From: JALYUM01 sp036688685
Lineage (GTDB): Bacteria > Pseudomonadota > Gammaproteobacteria > Burkholderiales > Burkholderiaceae_D
Direction: 5' to 3'
Assembly: GCF_036688685.1 (NCBI RefSeq)
Contig: NZ_JAQQPS010000002.1
Span: 62,001-126,000, forward strand
Length of the DNA stretch: 64,000 nucleotides
Shown here: one piece after another, positions 1 through 8,249 of the stretch
Layout of the letters: every line of letters begins with the position of its first letter
How positions within the stretch are numbered: position 1 is the first letter of the stretch
Translations under genes and position numbers: made by a program
Notes under the pieces: model-generated
Told to the model about the DNA's origin: nothing
The model's input: the letters and a program-made list of their open reading frames with translations, nothing else
Databases searched by the model: none

Positions 1-646
1 TCGAGCGCGTCAGCAGCAGTGTCGAGGTCGCCCCCAGTGCCAGCATGACCGCGCCCAGCGCCATCATGAGGTTGCGGCTGGCGATATTCGTGGCAGCGAT
101 CCGGGCCGCTTCCTGATCGACCTGGTGCCGCTCCTCTGCCGCCAGTTCGGCAATCGCGGTGAGGAATGCTTTCGACACCGGAATGAATTTTTCTTCGAGC
201 AACTGATTGGCAGCTGCGGAGTTGCCGGCTTTTTGCTGCACCATGATTTCCTGGCGGCTTGCCAGGTAGACCTTGCGCACATCGACGACCGCCTTGAACA
301 AGGCGATTTCCTGCGGGGTATCCATATGGCCTTCGACAGTTTTTTGCAGTTCATTGGATGCTTTCGCACCTTCAGCGGCATCGGCGGTAAAAAAGACATC
401 GAGCGCCGGGTCGTTGGACTTGATGATGGCCTGGGTGCGGCGTACTGCCACGTGAATGTAGCGGTTCCAGTCGCCGATGAGGCGTTCGGTCGCGAGCGGT
501 TCGCTCAGCAGCGCAGCCGCAGCGCGCGCCACATTGTCAAGGCGGTTGATGCTCACGCCGATTGTGAGCAAGGAAAAAAACAGGATGCTGGCAAAGCCAA
601 GACCGAGGCGGCGGCCGATACCGAGATTTCGAAAGTAAGTAAGCAT
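1..646 (-). CDS. Methyl-accepting chemotaxis protein, N-terminal part (cut by window edge)
   Basis: The protein starts MLTYFRNLGIGRRLGLGFAS, followed by a hydrophobic membrane segment (about residues 15-32) and a roughly 150-residue helical region rich in Glu, Ala and Gln. A second hydrophobic stretch (about 192-212) lies at the cut end. This order of TM, four-helix-bundle sensor and TM is typical of the 4HB_MCP chemoreceptor class. The HAMP and signalling domains would lie beyond position 1, so they cannot be checked. A receptor of this kind would sense a periplasmic ligand and control CheA. A sensor kinase with the same 4HB input domain is the main alternative. Confidence 0.75.
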   Translation of the reverse strand, partial: MLTYFRNLGIGRRLGLGFASILFFSLLTIGVSINRLDNVARAAAALLSEPLATERLIGDWNRYIHVAVRRTQAIIKSNDPALDVFFTADAAEGAKASNELQKTVEGHMDTPQEIALFKAVVDVRKVYLASRQEIMVQQKAGNSAAANQLLEEKFIPVSKAFLTAIAELAAEERHQVDQEAARIAATNIASRNLMMALGAVMLALGATSTLLLTRS

Positions 647-879
647 GATTTTCAGAGGTGGGTTAGGGCGGTGAAACCTGGCGCCCTTACGCACCATGCG
701 GTTCGATTGCAGACAGCTGGCTGTCGTCGATCACGCGGCATGGCAGGGGCGAACACCCATTCAGTGTAGAAGGGGTGCTTGCCTTGCTGCAACTTATTTT
801 TACTTACTAATTGATGTGTACCAACTATTCGTCTCATTCCGGCACGATACCTGCGCGATACCGGCGCCGCCCGCCCGGC

Positions 880-1845
880 TCAAAAACAGATGCGGTCGCG
901 TCCGGCTTCCTTGGCGCGGTACAGCGCTGCGTCGGCGTCGGCCACGATGCTGCGTTCGTCGCCGCCAGGTGTCAACGAGGCAATGCCGAACGAGCCGGTG
1001 ATATGCGGCAGCGGTATGCGCATGTCGTCGAACACGACGGTATTGCGCATCTTTTCGCACAGGCGCTCGGCCACCATTGCTGCCACCGACGGCGCGGTTT
1101 CAGGCAACAGCACCAGGATTTCCTCGCCGCCGTAACGGACCGCGAAATCGGACGGGCGCAGCAGTGCGCGCACCAGCGTGGTGGCGGCGCACAGGGCACC
1201 GTCGCCGGCCAGGTGGCCATGGGTATCGTTGAATTTCTTGAAGTGGTCGAGGTCTATCATCAGCACCGACAGCGGGTGGCCGTCCTGGCGCGCGCGCGCG
1301 ACCAGTTTCGGCAGCATGTCGTTCAGCCAGGTGCGGTTGTAGAGTCCGGTCAAACCATCGTTGAGCGATAGCTGGCGGTAGAACTCGCCCAGCTTCTGAC
1401 GCCGGCGCAGCAAGGCATTGGCGGCGCGAATACGGAACGACAGCAGGCGCAGCAGATTGCGCGCCACGCCATTGCTCTGGTCGATCAGGCGCCACACCAG
1501 GTCCGGCTCGATGACCAGTAATTCGGTGTCTTCCACTGCCGTCATGGCGGCCAGGTTAGTGGCGTCGTCCAGCACCGATTGCTCGCCCACGCTCTCGCCC
1601 GGCAAGATGCGCGCGGGTGCGCCTTCGGCGAACATCACGCCGTTATCGTCCGCCACTTCCAGCGCGCCGGACAGCACGATGTACAGGCGCGCGCGGAAGG
1701 TGTCCTCCACGACCTTGTTTTCCGCCAAACGTACAATGGCGCAATGCGCCAGGGCAGCGTTGACTTCGGCGCTTTCCGCGTCGCGGAACAATTGCAGGTC
1801 GGCGGCGCTGTAGCGGGAAGCACCAAAGGTACCGATGTTTTCCAA
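880..1845 (-). CDS. Diguanylate cyclase with N-terminal cyclic-nucleotide-binding-like domain
   Basis: The protein has 321 residues. Residues about 20-130 look like a CRP-type cNMP-binding beta-roll, with the stretch LYIVLSGALEV and then PGESVGEQS. A GGDEF domain follows from about 155 to the end. The signature is GGEEI at 239-243, an accepted variant of GG[D/E]EF. An RxxD inhibitory site (RPSD, 230-233) sits five residues upstream, so product-inhibited c-di-GMP synthesis is expected. There are no membrane segments, so the enzyme is cytoplasmic. The input signal is unknown; several ligand-pocket residues of true cAMP binders are not obvious. It stands alone between a chemoreceptor and a BtuF-like gene. 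Confidence 0.88.
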   Translation of the reverse strand: MENIGTFGASRYSAADLQLFRDAESAEVNAALAHCAIVRLAENKVVEDTFRARLYIVLSGALEVADDNGVMFAEGAPARILPGESVGEQSVLDDATNLAAMTAVEDTELLVIEPDLVWRLIDQSNGVARNLLRLLSFRIRAANALLRRRQKLGEFYRQLSLNDGLTGLYNRTWLNDMLPKLVARARQDGHPLSVLMIDLDHFKKFNDTHGHLAGDGALCAATTLVRALLRPSDFAVRYGGEEILVLLPETAPSVAAMVAERLCEKMRNTVVFDDMRIPLPHITGSFGIASLTPGGDERSIVADADAALYRAKEAGRDRICF

Positions 1846-2010
1846 ATTATTCTTTCATGGTCATGATTTAACTGCAGGTTGCATGAAAATTGTAAAAATA
1901 TGGCTTAAAAACGTGGTAAATCCGCCAAGTCGCGGCATGCGCGCGACCAACCCTCCGCATTCTATGCGATTTGTTTGGCAGATGGCCGCTGGCGATGTTC
2001 CAATATAGTA

Positions 2011-2886
2011 ATGAAAGATACCGATCCCTACAGTCCTGAGTTCAGGCTGGCAGTGCCATCATCCGGCCAGCCGGGCGCCACGTCACCCTACCCGGTCGAC
2101 GCGGTCGGGACCCCACATGCGCCCGCGCCCGGCGCCCGCATCGTCTGCCTGGTGCCGTCCATTACGGAGTTGCTGTGCGACCTGGGCCTGGCCGATCAAC
2201 TGGTTGGGCGCACCGGGTTTTGCATCCATCCGGCCGCGGTGGTTGCCGCCATTCCCAAGGTGGGCGGCACCAAGGATGTGAACATCGACAAGATCCGCCA
2301 GCTGCTGCCCACGCACGCTATCGTCAACATCGACGAGAACACCAAACCCACTGCGGAGGCGCTGGCGGAGTTCGTCCCGCACGTGGTCGTCACCCACCCG
2401 CGCGCGCCGCGCGACAACCTTGCCCTGGCGCGCCTGATGGGTGCGATCTTCTGTAAACAAGCGGAGGCCGAACGCTGGTGCGCCCAGTTCGAGCGCGAGC
2501 TGGCGGCGCTGGAAGCGATGCAGCCGGGCGCCGAGCGCACGGTGCTGTACTGCATCTGGCGCGACCCGTGGATGACGATTTCCAGCGACACCTATATCGC
2601 CCGCATGTTGGGCGAACTCGGCTGGCAAGTGCCGGCGTTTGACGATGCGGCGCGTTATCCCACGTTTGCCTGGACCGATGGATTGCTCGACCAGATCGAC
2701 GCCGTGTTGCTGTCGACCGAACCCTACCGTTTTACGGACGCGCACGTGGAGGAGCTGGCCAGTCAGATCGGCAAGCCAGTCATGCTGGTCGATGGGGAAA
2801 TGATGTCGTGGTATGGCAGCAGGGCGGTGGCGGGGCTGGGCTATCTGCGCAAGCTGCGCACCGAGCTGGAGCGTGGGATCGGCTAG
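2011..2886 (+). CDS. BtuF-like helical-backbone metal receptor protein without signal peptide
   Basis: The protein has 291 residues from the ATG at 2011; an upstream in-frame start at 1975 is less likely. From about residue 45 it has the fold signature of periplasmic cobalamin/iron-siderophore binding proteins: VCLVPSITELLCDLG, then GRTGFCIHP, and a central IWRDPWMTI. No signal peptide or lipobox is seen, only a Pro/Gly-rich head. It therefore belongs to the short, apparently cytoplasmic relatives of BtuF whose function is unclear. No ABC permease or ATPase is adjacent. Cobalamin binding is an inference from the family only. Confidence 0.75.
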   Translation: MKDTDPYSPEFRLAVPSSGQPGATSPYPVDAVGTPHAPAPGARIVCLVPSITELLCDLGLADQLVGRTGFCIHPAAVVAAIPKVGGTKDVNIDKIRQLLPTHAIVNIDENTKPTAEALAEFVPHVVVTHPRAPRDNLALARLMGAIFCKQAEAERWCAQFERELAALEAMQPGAERTVLYCIWRDPWMTISSDTYIARMLGELGWQVPAFDDAARYPTFAWTDGLLDQIDAVLLSTEPYRFTDAHVEELASQIGKPVMLVDGEMMSWYGSRAVAGLGYLRKLRTELERGIG

Positions 2887-2950
2887 TGTGCCCGGTGAAG
2901 GTGGGCGCCGGCGCGGCGCTGGCAATGCAGCGGCGCCGGCCCAAACTGCT

Positions 2951-3316
2951 TTATGCTGCGAGGTCCGGATCTTCTTCGGTCGCAGCCACTGGCGGCGTGC
3001 TGTGCAGGTTCTTGTCGTGCAGGCGGCCCAGCGCGCTGTCGATGGCACGCTTGAGTTTATCGGCGGCGCCGCTGATGGCCTGGTGCACATTGGCGGCATG
3101 GTTGGTGACGGCGATAGGCTGGTAGCCGGTCACGCGCGCTTCGAGCATGCAGCGCAGGCCGCCGGCTTTCTGGCCATTGTCGTCGCTCAGGTGCACTTCG
3201 ACGCGGGTGATGTGCTCGCCAAAACGGTCGATGGCTGCCTTGACGGCGGTTTCTACATGTTCGTCCAGTCCGGCGCTGCGTTGGATGGACTTGTCGGTGT
3301 TGATGTTGATCTGCAT
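2951..3316 (-). CDS. HPF/YfiA-type ribosome hibernation factor (S30AE family)
   Basis: The 121-residue protein begins MQININTDKSIQ. This start is preceded by a strong AGGAGG ribosome-binding site, so the ATG seven codons further upstream is rejected. The family's beta-alpha-beta-beta-beta-alpha layout is visible, with HITRVEVHLSD and then CMLEARVTGYQPIAV. Members bind the 30S decoding centre and protect or dimerise idle ribosomes in stationary phase. The C-terminal tail (TPPVAATEEDPDLAA) is short, so this is a short form without the dimerising domain. It is monocistronic. Confidence 0.82.
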   Translation of the reverse strand: MQININTDKSIQRSAGLDEHVETAVKAAIDRFGEHITRVEVHLSDDNGQKAGGLRCMLEARVTGYQPIAVTNHAANVHQAISGAADKLKRAIDSALGRLHDKNLHSTPPVAATEEDPDLAA

Positions 3317-3398
3317 AAGGTTCCTCCTGCTTAACAAAAAACGGTGATTTGATCTTACACCGTGCGCAGAAAATCGCGCGTCCAGCAGAACGGCGCGT

Positions 3399-4079
3399 TC
3401 AATTGTTCATCAGTCCCGCCGCAATATTGATCGCCAACCCGACAATCACCAGGTTGAACAGGTAGCAAATCACGGACTGGCTGAGCACCAGTTTGCGCAT
3501 GGCGCGCGACATGACGCAAACGTCCGAGGTTTGTACCGCCACCGAAATAGTGAAAGAGAAATAGAGGAAATCCCAGTAGTTCGGTTCCTTTTCGTCGTCG
3601 GGAAATTTCAGTTCCGGCTGGTCGCTGTCGCTGTTGTAAAACATGTGCGCGTAGTGAAAACAGTAGAGCACGCCGAGCAGCAGCCAGGAGCCGGTCACGG
3701 TGACGGCCGTGATGATGTAATGCAGTGCCTGCTGCCCGTCACCGCCCTTGCCCGCGCTGGCCAGTTCCGAGATCACGGCGGCCATCGTCAGCGCAATCCC
3801 GATCGTCATCGTGACCAGCACCAGCGCCGCGCTTTCATCCTGGCGGGCGGCCAGTTCGCGGACCCGGTGGTGGTCGGCCTTGTTCAGCGGATAGATAATG
3901 ATGAGCAGGTACAGCCACACCGTGACGTTCCAGCCGATCAGCGCCTGGCGCAGCGCCGTTTCGTCGTGGAAGAACAGGCCGCTGGCCACGCCCACCAGCA
4001 AGGCCACGGTGAGATAGGGCCGGCTGCTGACGAAGCGGTGCAGCAGCGTGCGTTCGGCCAGTGGCTTATGCTTGGGCAC
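3399..4079 (-). CDS. DUF1345 family membrane protein
   Basis: The 226-residue protein has about five hydrophobic segments. The family hallmark YWDFLYFSFTISVAVQTSDV is present at about 168-187. Start is a GTG at 4079 that lies inside the 3' end of the upstream MFS gene (14-nt overlap), so the two are co-transcribed and probably translationally coupled. DUF1345 proteins are inner-membrane proteins of unknown function. The conserved C-terminal block resembles the pore helices of two-TM ion channels, which is only a suggestive resemblance. Confidence 0.85.
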   Translation of the reverse strand: MPKHKPLAERTLLHRFVSSRPYLTVALLVGVASGLFFHDETALRQALIGWNVTVWLYLLIIIYPLNKADHHRVRELAARQDESAALVLVTMTIGIALTMAAVISELASAGKGGDGQQALHYIITAVTVTGSWLLLGVLYCFHYAHMFYNSDSDQPELKFPDDEKEPNYWDFLYFSFTISVAVQTSDVCVMSRAMRKLVLSQSVICYLFNLVIVGLAINIAAGLMNN

Positions 4080-5325
4080 GGGCTTTTTCTTCCGCGTCGT
4101 GATGAGGGAAGCGGTCCATTTTCGACAGCACCGGGAACAGCACGGCCCACAGGCCCGTCACGACCAGCGTGGCCGCACCGCCGAGGAAAATCGCCCGCAC
4201 CAGGCCGAGCCAGCCGGCCGTGATGCCCGACTCGAATTCGCCCAGTTCGTTGGACGCCCCGATGAACACCGAGTTGACCGCGCTGACGCGCCCGCGGATG
4301 GCGTCCGGCGTTTCGTACTGCACCAGCAAATGGCGGATGTAGACGCTGACCATGTCGCCCGCGCCCAGCAGGCACAGGGCGATCAGGGCGATCGAGAAAT
4401 TCGCGGTCCAGCCCAAGGTGAGCGTGGCCAGGCCGAACACCGCCACGCCGCCGAACATCCAGGCGCCCACGCGGCGCCGGATCGGGAAGAACGCCAGCGC
4501 GATCGAGCAGATGGCGGCACCCGCGCCGGGCGCCGTGCGCAGCCAGCCCAGCCCGCTCGCATCGGTATGCAGGATGTCGTGTGCGTAGGCCGGCAGCAGC
4601 GCGGTGGCGCCGCCGAACAGCACCGCGAACAGGTCGAGCGAAATGGCGCCCAGCACGATCGGGCGCGACCACACGAAGCGCAGACCTTCGAGCAAGGTGC
4701 TCCAGCTGACCGGCGCCGTGTTCATCACTTGCGGCGCGCTGGTGGTCATGGCCATCGTGATTACCGACAGGGTCAGGAGGATTGCGGCGACCAGGTACAC
4801 GGTGGTCGGACCGAAGGCGTACAGCAAGCCGCCCAGCACCGGGCCGGCAATCACGGCCACGTGGAAGCTCGACGAGGACAGCGCCACGGCCTGGCTGAAG
4901 CTCTCGTGCGGCACCAGGTTTTTCAACACCGCCTGCGAGGCCGGCATCATGAACGCGCGCGCGCTGCCGAAGATGACCAGGATCGCGAACACCGGCCAGA
5001 CGATGGTGCTGCCGCTCCAAGTAAAGGCCAGCAGCAGCGCGCTGGTGGCCAACTGCGCGCCGAAGCACCAGACGATGATGTTGCGGCGGTTGTGCGTATC
5101 GGCGATGTGGCCGGCCCACAGAATGAGCACCAGGAAAGGCGCGAATTGCGCCAGGCCGATCAGGCCAAGGGCAAACAGGCTGTGCGTCATCTGGTACACC
5201 TGCCAGCCGACGGCAACGCTTTGCATTTGCACCGCCAGGGTGCCGAGGACGCGCGAAGAGAGGTAGAGCGAGAGGTTACGGTTGCGCAGGACGGCAAAGC
5301 CGTTGGACGAAGACTTCACGGACAT
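4066..5325 (-). CDS. MFS exporter (EntS-like)
   Basis: The start MSVKSSSNGFAVLRNRNLSL at 5325 fits the family; a longer reading frame upstream has no family-like sequence. The 419-residue protein has about 12 hydrophobic segments, beginning RNRNLSLYLSSRVLGTLAVQM, with a GHIADTHNRR loop between TM2 and TM3 and VHRPTxR-like motifs absent. This layout matches the enterobactin-exporter-like MFS branch, whose members expel siderophores, drugs or lipids. It is the first gene of a two-gene unit with the DUF1345 protein. The substrate cannot be read from the sequence. Confidence 0.85.
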   Translation of the reverse strand: MSVKSSSNGFAVLRNRNLSLYLSSRVLGTLAVQMQSVAVGWQVYQMTHSLFALGLIGLAQFAPFLVLILWAGHIADTHNRRNIIVWCFGAQLATSALLLAFTWSGSTIVWPVFAILVIFGSARAFMMPASQAVLKNLVPHESFSQAVALSSSSFHVAVIAGPVLGGLLYAFGPTTVYLVAAILLTLSVITMAMTTSAPQVMNTAPVSWSTLLEGLRFVWSRPIVLGAISLDLFAVLFGGATALLPAYAHDILHTDASGLGWLRTAPGAGAAICSIALAFFPIRRRVGAWMFGGVAVFGLATLTLGWTANFSIALIALCLLGAGDMVSVYIRHLLVQYETPDAIRGRVSAVNSVFIGASNELGEFESGITAGWLGLVRAIFLGGAATLVVTGLWAVLFPVLSKMDRFPHHDAEEKARAQA

Positions 5326-5450
5326 GGGGGCTTTCGGGACAATGCGACGAAGGAAGGTCTCATTGTGCCCGATGTGGACGAGCTGCGCAGTCCATACGGG
5401 CCCAGCGCCAGCGCATTTATTTGTCTGCCCACCCGCGCCCGAATTGCCTT

Positions 5451-6479
5451 TTAAAACTGGTGCAGATCCGCTTCCGACGTAAAGGCATCGGCATAAAACT
5501 CGTCTTCCGGCAAACCGCACTTGCCGACGTAATCGGCGCGCGCGGAATCGACCATGATGGGGGCGCCGCAGGCATACACCTGGTAGCCCGACAGGTCGGC
5601 CTGGTCTTGCATGACGGCGGCGTGCACGTAGCCGGTGCGCCCGCTCCAATGATCGTCCGGCTGCGCATCGGAAATCACCGGCACGTAGCGGAAATGCGGC
5701 AGCGTCGCGGCCCATTCTTCGCACAGTGCGTGCATGTATAAATCGGATGGGCGGCGGCCGCCCCAGTACAAGGTCACGGGACGGGGCGATTCCAGGTGCT
5801 GCAAGTGCTCCACCAGCGCTTTCACGGGCGCGAAGCCGGTGCCGGAAGCGAGCAGGATGATGGGCTTGTGCGACTCTTCACGCAGGAAGAAACTGCCGTG
5901 CGGGCCTTCGAAGCGCAGGATGTCGCGCTCCTTCATGGTGGAAAATACCTGCTCGGTGAACAGGCCGCCCGGCATGTGGCGTATGTGCAGCTCGAGCGGC
6001 TGATCGAGCGACGGCGCGTTGGCGATGCTGTAAGAACGGCGCTTGCCGTCGCGCAGCAAAAATTCGATGTACTGGCCGGCGCGGTAGGCCAGCGCTTCAT
6101 TGGCCGGCAATTGCAGCGTCAGGATGGCGACATCCTGGGTGACCTTGGTGAGGCTGGCCACGCGCGACGGCATCTTGCGCACCGGGTAATCGCTGCTGCC
6201 GCCCACTTCGCGCACGGCGATGTCGAGGTTCGAGGTGGGGACCACGCAGCAGAACAGCGCGAAACCGTCGGCTTTCTCCGCGTCGGACAAGGCGCGCGCC
6301 TGGTGCGGCTTCTGTTCAAAGGAGCCGGACAACACCTTGCCCTTGCACGAACCGCATGCGCCATTTTTGCAGCCATAGGGCAGGCCAATGCCGGCATGCA
6401 GGCCGGCTGCCAGGACGGTATCGTCGATGTCGCAAGTAAATGTGTGGCCGCTGGGCGCCACGTTGATCTGGAAAGTCAT
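5451..6479 (-). CDS. Ferredoxin-fused NAD(P)H oxidoreductase (CDP-6-deoxy-delta-3,4-glucoseen reductase-like)
   Basis: The 342-residue protein has a plant-type [2Fe-2S] ferredoxin domain at the N terminus (YGCKNGACGSCKGKV, with the fourth Cys in ALFCC). An FAD-binding domain follows (RSYSIANAPS), then an NAD-binding domain (LLASGTGFAPVKALVEHL). Electron flow would be NAD(P)H to FAD to Fe-S to an acceptor. In betaproteobacteria this family is usually annotated as AscD-like reductase, and relatives include phenol and toluene monooxygenase reductases. No oxygenase or deoxysugar gene is nearby, so the partner is unknown. The 125-nt gap to the MFS gene leaves co-transcription open. Confidence 0.87.
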   Translation of the reverse strand: MTFQINVAPSGHTFTCDIDDTVLAAGLHAGIGLPYGCKNGACGSCKGKVLSGSFEQKPHQARALSDAEKADGFALFCCVVPTSNLDIAVREVGGSSDYPVRKMPSRVASLTKVTQDVAILTLQLPANEALAYRAGQYIEFLLRDGKRRSYSIANAPSLDQPLELHIRHMPGGLFTEQVFSTMKERDILRFEGPHGSFFLREESHKPIILLASGTGFAPVKALVEHLQHLESPRPVTLYWGGRRPSDLYMHALCEEWAATLPHFRYVPVISDAQPDDHWSGRTGYVHAAVMQDQADLSGYQVYACGAPIMVDSARADYVGKCGLPEDEFYADAFTSEADLHQF

Positions 6480-6589
6480 GCCTGAGAATGCCGAATAAGA
6501 GTGGACGGGGGGGGCGCGAGGGTGGATTTTACACCGCTTCGGGCTGTGCACAGCAGCGCTGCCTGCTGGTGCTCCCGTACAATTGCGGC

Positions 6590-7540
6590 ATGACTCCTGC
6601 CCAATCTTCCTTCTCACTTCCACGTCTGCTCATTGTCGGCTGCGGCGATGTCGGCATGCGCCTGCTGCCACTGGTGCGCGACCGGTTTCGCGTGTTTGCC
6701 GTCACCAGCAATCCGGCGCGCTGCGCCGAACTGCGCGCGGCCGGCGCGATTCCCGTGGTGGCCGACCTCGATCTGCCGCATACGCTGGCGCGCCTGTCGC
6801 GGCTGGCGCCGCTGGTGGTGCACATGGCGCCGCCGAAAGGGGAAGGCGCAAGCGATACGCGCACGCGCCACCTGGTCCAGGCGCTACGCGGCGCCACCCG
6901 GCTGGTCTATCTCAGCACCAGTGGTGTGTATGGCGATTGCCACGGTGCGCTGGTCGCGGAAACCCGCACGGTGGCGCCGCACAATCCGCGCGCGCGGCGC
7001 CGCGTCGACGCCGAACGGACACTGCGCGCCTGGGGCCGGCACAGCGGCAGCCAGGTCGCCATCATCCGGGTGCCAGGCATTTATGCGGCCGACCGGCTGC
7101 CGATGAAGCGCCTGGCCGACCAGGCGCCGGCCCTGCGTGCCGAGGACGATGTATTTACGAATCATATCCACGCCGACGACCTGGCGCACATCGTGGCGCT
7201 GGCCTTGTTCCGGGCGCGCCCGGGACGGATCTACCACGCGGTCGACGATACGCACATGAAGATGGCGGAATATTTCGATGTCGTGGCCGATGCGTTTCAG
7301 GTGGCGCGGGTGCCGCGCCTGGCGCGTGCCGAACTGGCGGCGCAGGCGTCGCCGGTGACGATGTCGTTCATGTCCGAGTCGCGCCGTCTCGACAATGGCC
7401 GCATCAAGCACGAACTCGGTGTGCGCCTGCGCTACCCGGATGTGACTGCGGCAGTGCAGGCGATGGCGGCTCAGGCCGGGATGGCGTTGACGGGTGCTGC
7501 AGCGGACCGGGCAATCGTCGGGCCGGCGGAACCGCAATAA
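6590..7540 (+). CDS. NAD(P)-dependent epimerase-like SDR (YeeZ type)
   Basis: The 316-residue protein starts with a Rossmann nucleotide motif (LLIVGCGDVGMRLLPLV) and carries YLSTSGVYGD, the SDR strand that holds the catalytic Ser/Thr region. The classical YxxxK is not evident after it; an Arg-rich segment stands there instead, as in atypical extended SDRs of the YeeZ/YbjT kind. The ATG at 6590 is chosen because the preceding 34 codons in frame lack family similarity. Its last 70 nt overlap the 3' end of the convergent repeat-tail gene at 7471-8022. Substrate unknown. Confidence 0.8.
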   Translation: MTPAQSSFSLPRLLIVGCGDVGMRLLPLVRDRFRVFAVTSNPARCAELRAAGAIPVVADLDLPHTLARLSRLAPLVVHMAPPKGEGASDTRTRHLVQALRGATRLVYLSTSGVYGDCHGALVAETRTVAPHNPRARRRVDAERTLRAWGRHSGSQVAIIRVPGIYAADRLPMKRLADQAPALRAEDDVFTNHIHADDLAHIVALALFRARPGRIYHAVDDTHMKMAEYFDVVADAFQVARVPRLARAELAAQASPVTMSFMSESRRLDNGRIKHELGVRLRYPDVTAAVQAMAAQAGMALTGAAADRAIVGPAEPQ

Positions 7541-8022
7541 CTGACGGCCGAGCCGCAATAGCTGACGGCGCGACCGCAGTAACTGACCGCCGAGCCGCAA
7601 TAACTGACCGCCGAACCGCAATAGGATTTGGCGCCGGTCGCGGCCGGCAGGGCGCCGAACGTGGCCTGGTAAAGCGACGCCATGCGCGCGGCGCGCCGGA
7701 ACCTTTCCGGCGCTTCGCTGGCACCGGCCAGGCCCACGGCAGGGTCGTGGTGCAGGAAGTAGCCGAATGCGGCGGTGCAATCGGCCGCATATTTCATGGT
7801 GTCGAGAATGTGGTAATGCCAGAAAGTATCGACCTCGACGCTGGGAACGGTTTGCTCGGTCGGAAACGCTTTCATCAGGTACAAAAAACGCCGGTATTCC
7901 ACTTCGGCAGCATCGACGCGGGCGCGGCTCCAGCCTTCGCCGCTTTCCACATGGCACAATTTGGTTTTGATACGATCGAGGTCGAGGGCCGCGATGGCGG
8001 CAAAGGCGGTTTGATTGATCAT
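7471..8022 (-). CDS. Glycine-rich-domain-like (GRDP/WHxH) protein A with SYCG repeat tail
   Basis: The 183-residue protein starts at the ATG at 8022 (AAGGA eight bases upstream). Residues 1-130 form a helical domain with VDTFWHYHILDT (62-74; His69, His71), then YAADC and FLHHDP. This matches the core of the plant and bacterial glycine-rich-domain-like family (PF07173-like), whose biochemical role is not established. Residues 133-167 are five tandem copies of SYCGSAV (one SYCGRAV), followed by a 16-residue Ala-rich end. No signal peptide or TM is seen. The neighbour at 8250-8996 is a clear paralogue over residues 1-130. The gene ends inside the SDR gene on the other strand. Confidence 0.85.
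   Translation of the reverse strand: MINQTAFAAIAALDLDRIKTKLCHVESGEGWSRARVDAAEVEYRRFLYLMKAFPTEQTVPSVEVDTFWHYHILDTMKYAADCTAAFGYFLHHDPAVGLAGASEAPERFRRAARMASLYQATFGALPAATGAKSYCGSAVSYCGSAVSYCGRAVSYCGSAVSYCGSAGPTIARSAAAPVNAIPA
7522..7626 (-). repeat. Five 21-bp tandem coding repeats (SYCGSAV units)
   Basis: Five near-identical 21-bp units encode SYCGSAV x5, one carrying Arg for Ser. The array runs to position 7522 and therefore shares its last 19 bases with the 3' end of the SDR gene on the plus strand. There are no unique spacers, so it is a coding minisatellite rather than CRISPR. Confidence 0.93.
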
Positions 8023-8072
8023 TATTAACATCCTTGGCTGGTTATCGTCGTCGTGATTTCGATGTATGCAAA

Positions 8073-8155
8073 CCACATATTGTCGATGTGGAACTACGTA
8101 CATGACGAATATCAATATCGGACAGATAACTCAGCTGGTTGTTGATAATTATCAA
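8073..8155. promoter_or_regulatory. Two palindromes upstream of protein A gene
   Basis: CCACAT-N7-ATGTGG (8073-8091) and the perfect 14-bp palindrome TTGATAATTATCAA (8142-8155) lie in the 227-nt space between the two paralogues, upstream of the gene starting at 8022. The second resembles half of a Fur-type GATAAT site but is too short to be called one. Either could be an operator or a hairpin in the leader. Confidence 0.35.
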
Positions 8156-8249
8156 AGGCGAGCAAAAAGACGAGCTACTCCTTGAACTTTTTGGGTTGGC
8201 AGCGATCGGCAAGCAAAAAGGCTTGTCGATCGCGGGGATGACTAGCGCA

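Noticed and set aside
4048..5454. 468-codon plus-strand frame over the MFS exporter
   Set aside because: Arg/Gln/His-rich antisense of a membrane protein; no motif.
8142..8155. Fur box
   Set aside because: The palindrome lacks the full 19-bp consensus; kept only as an unassigned dyad.
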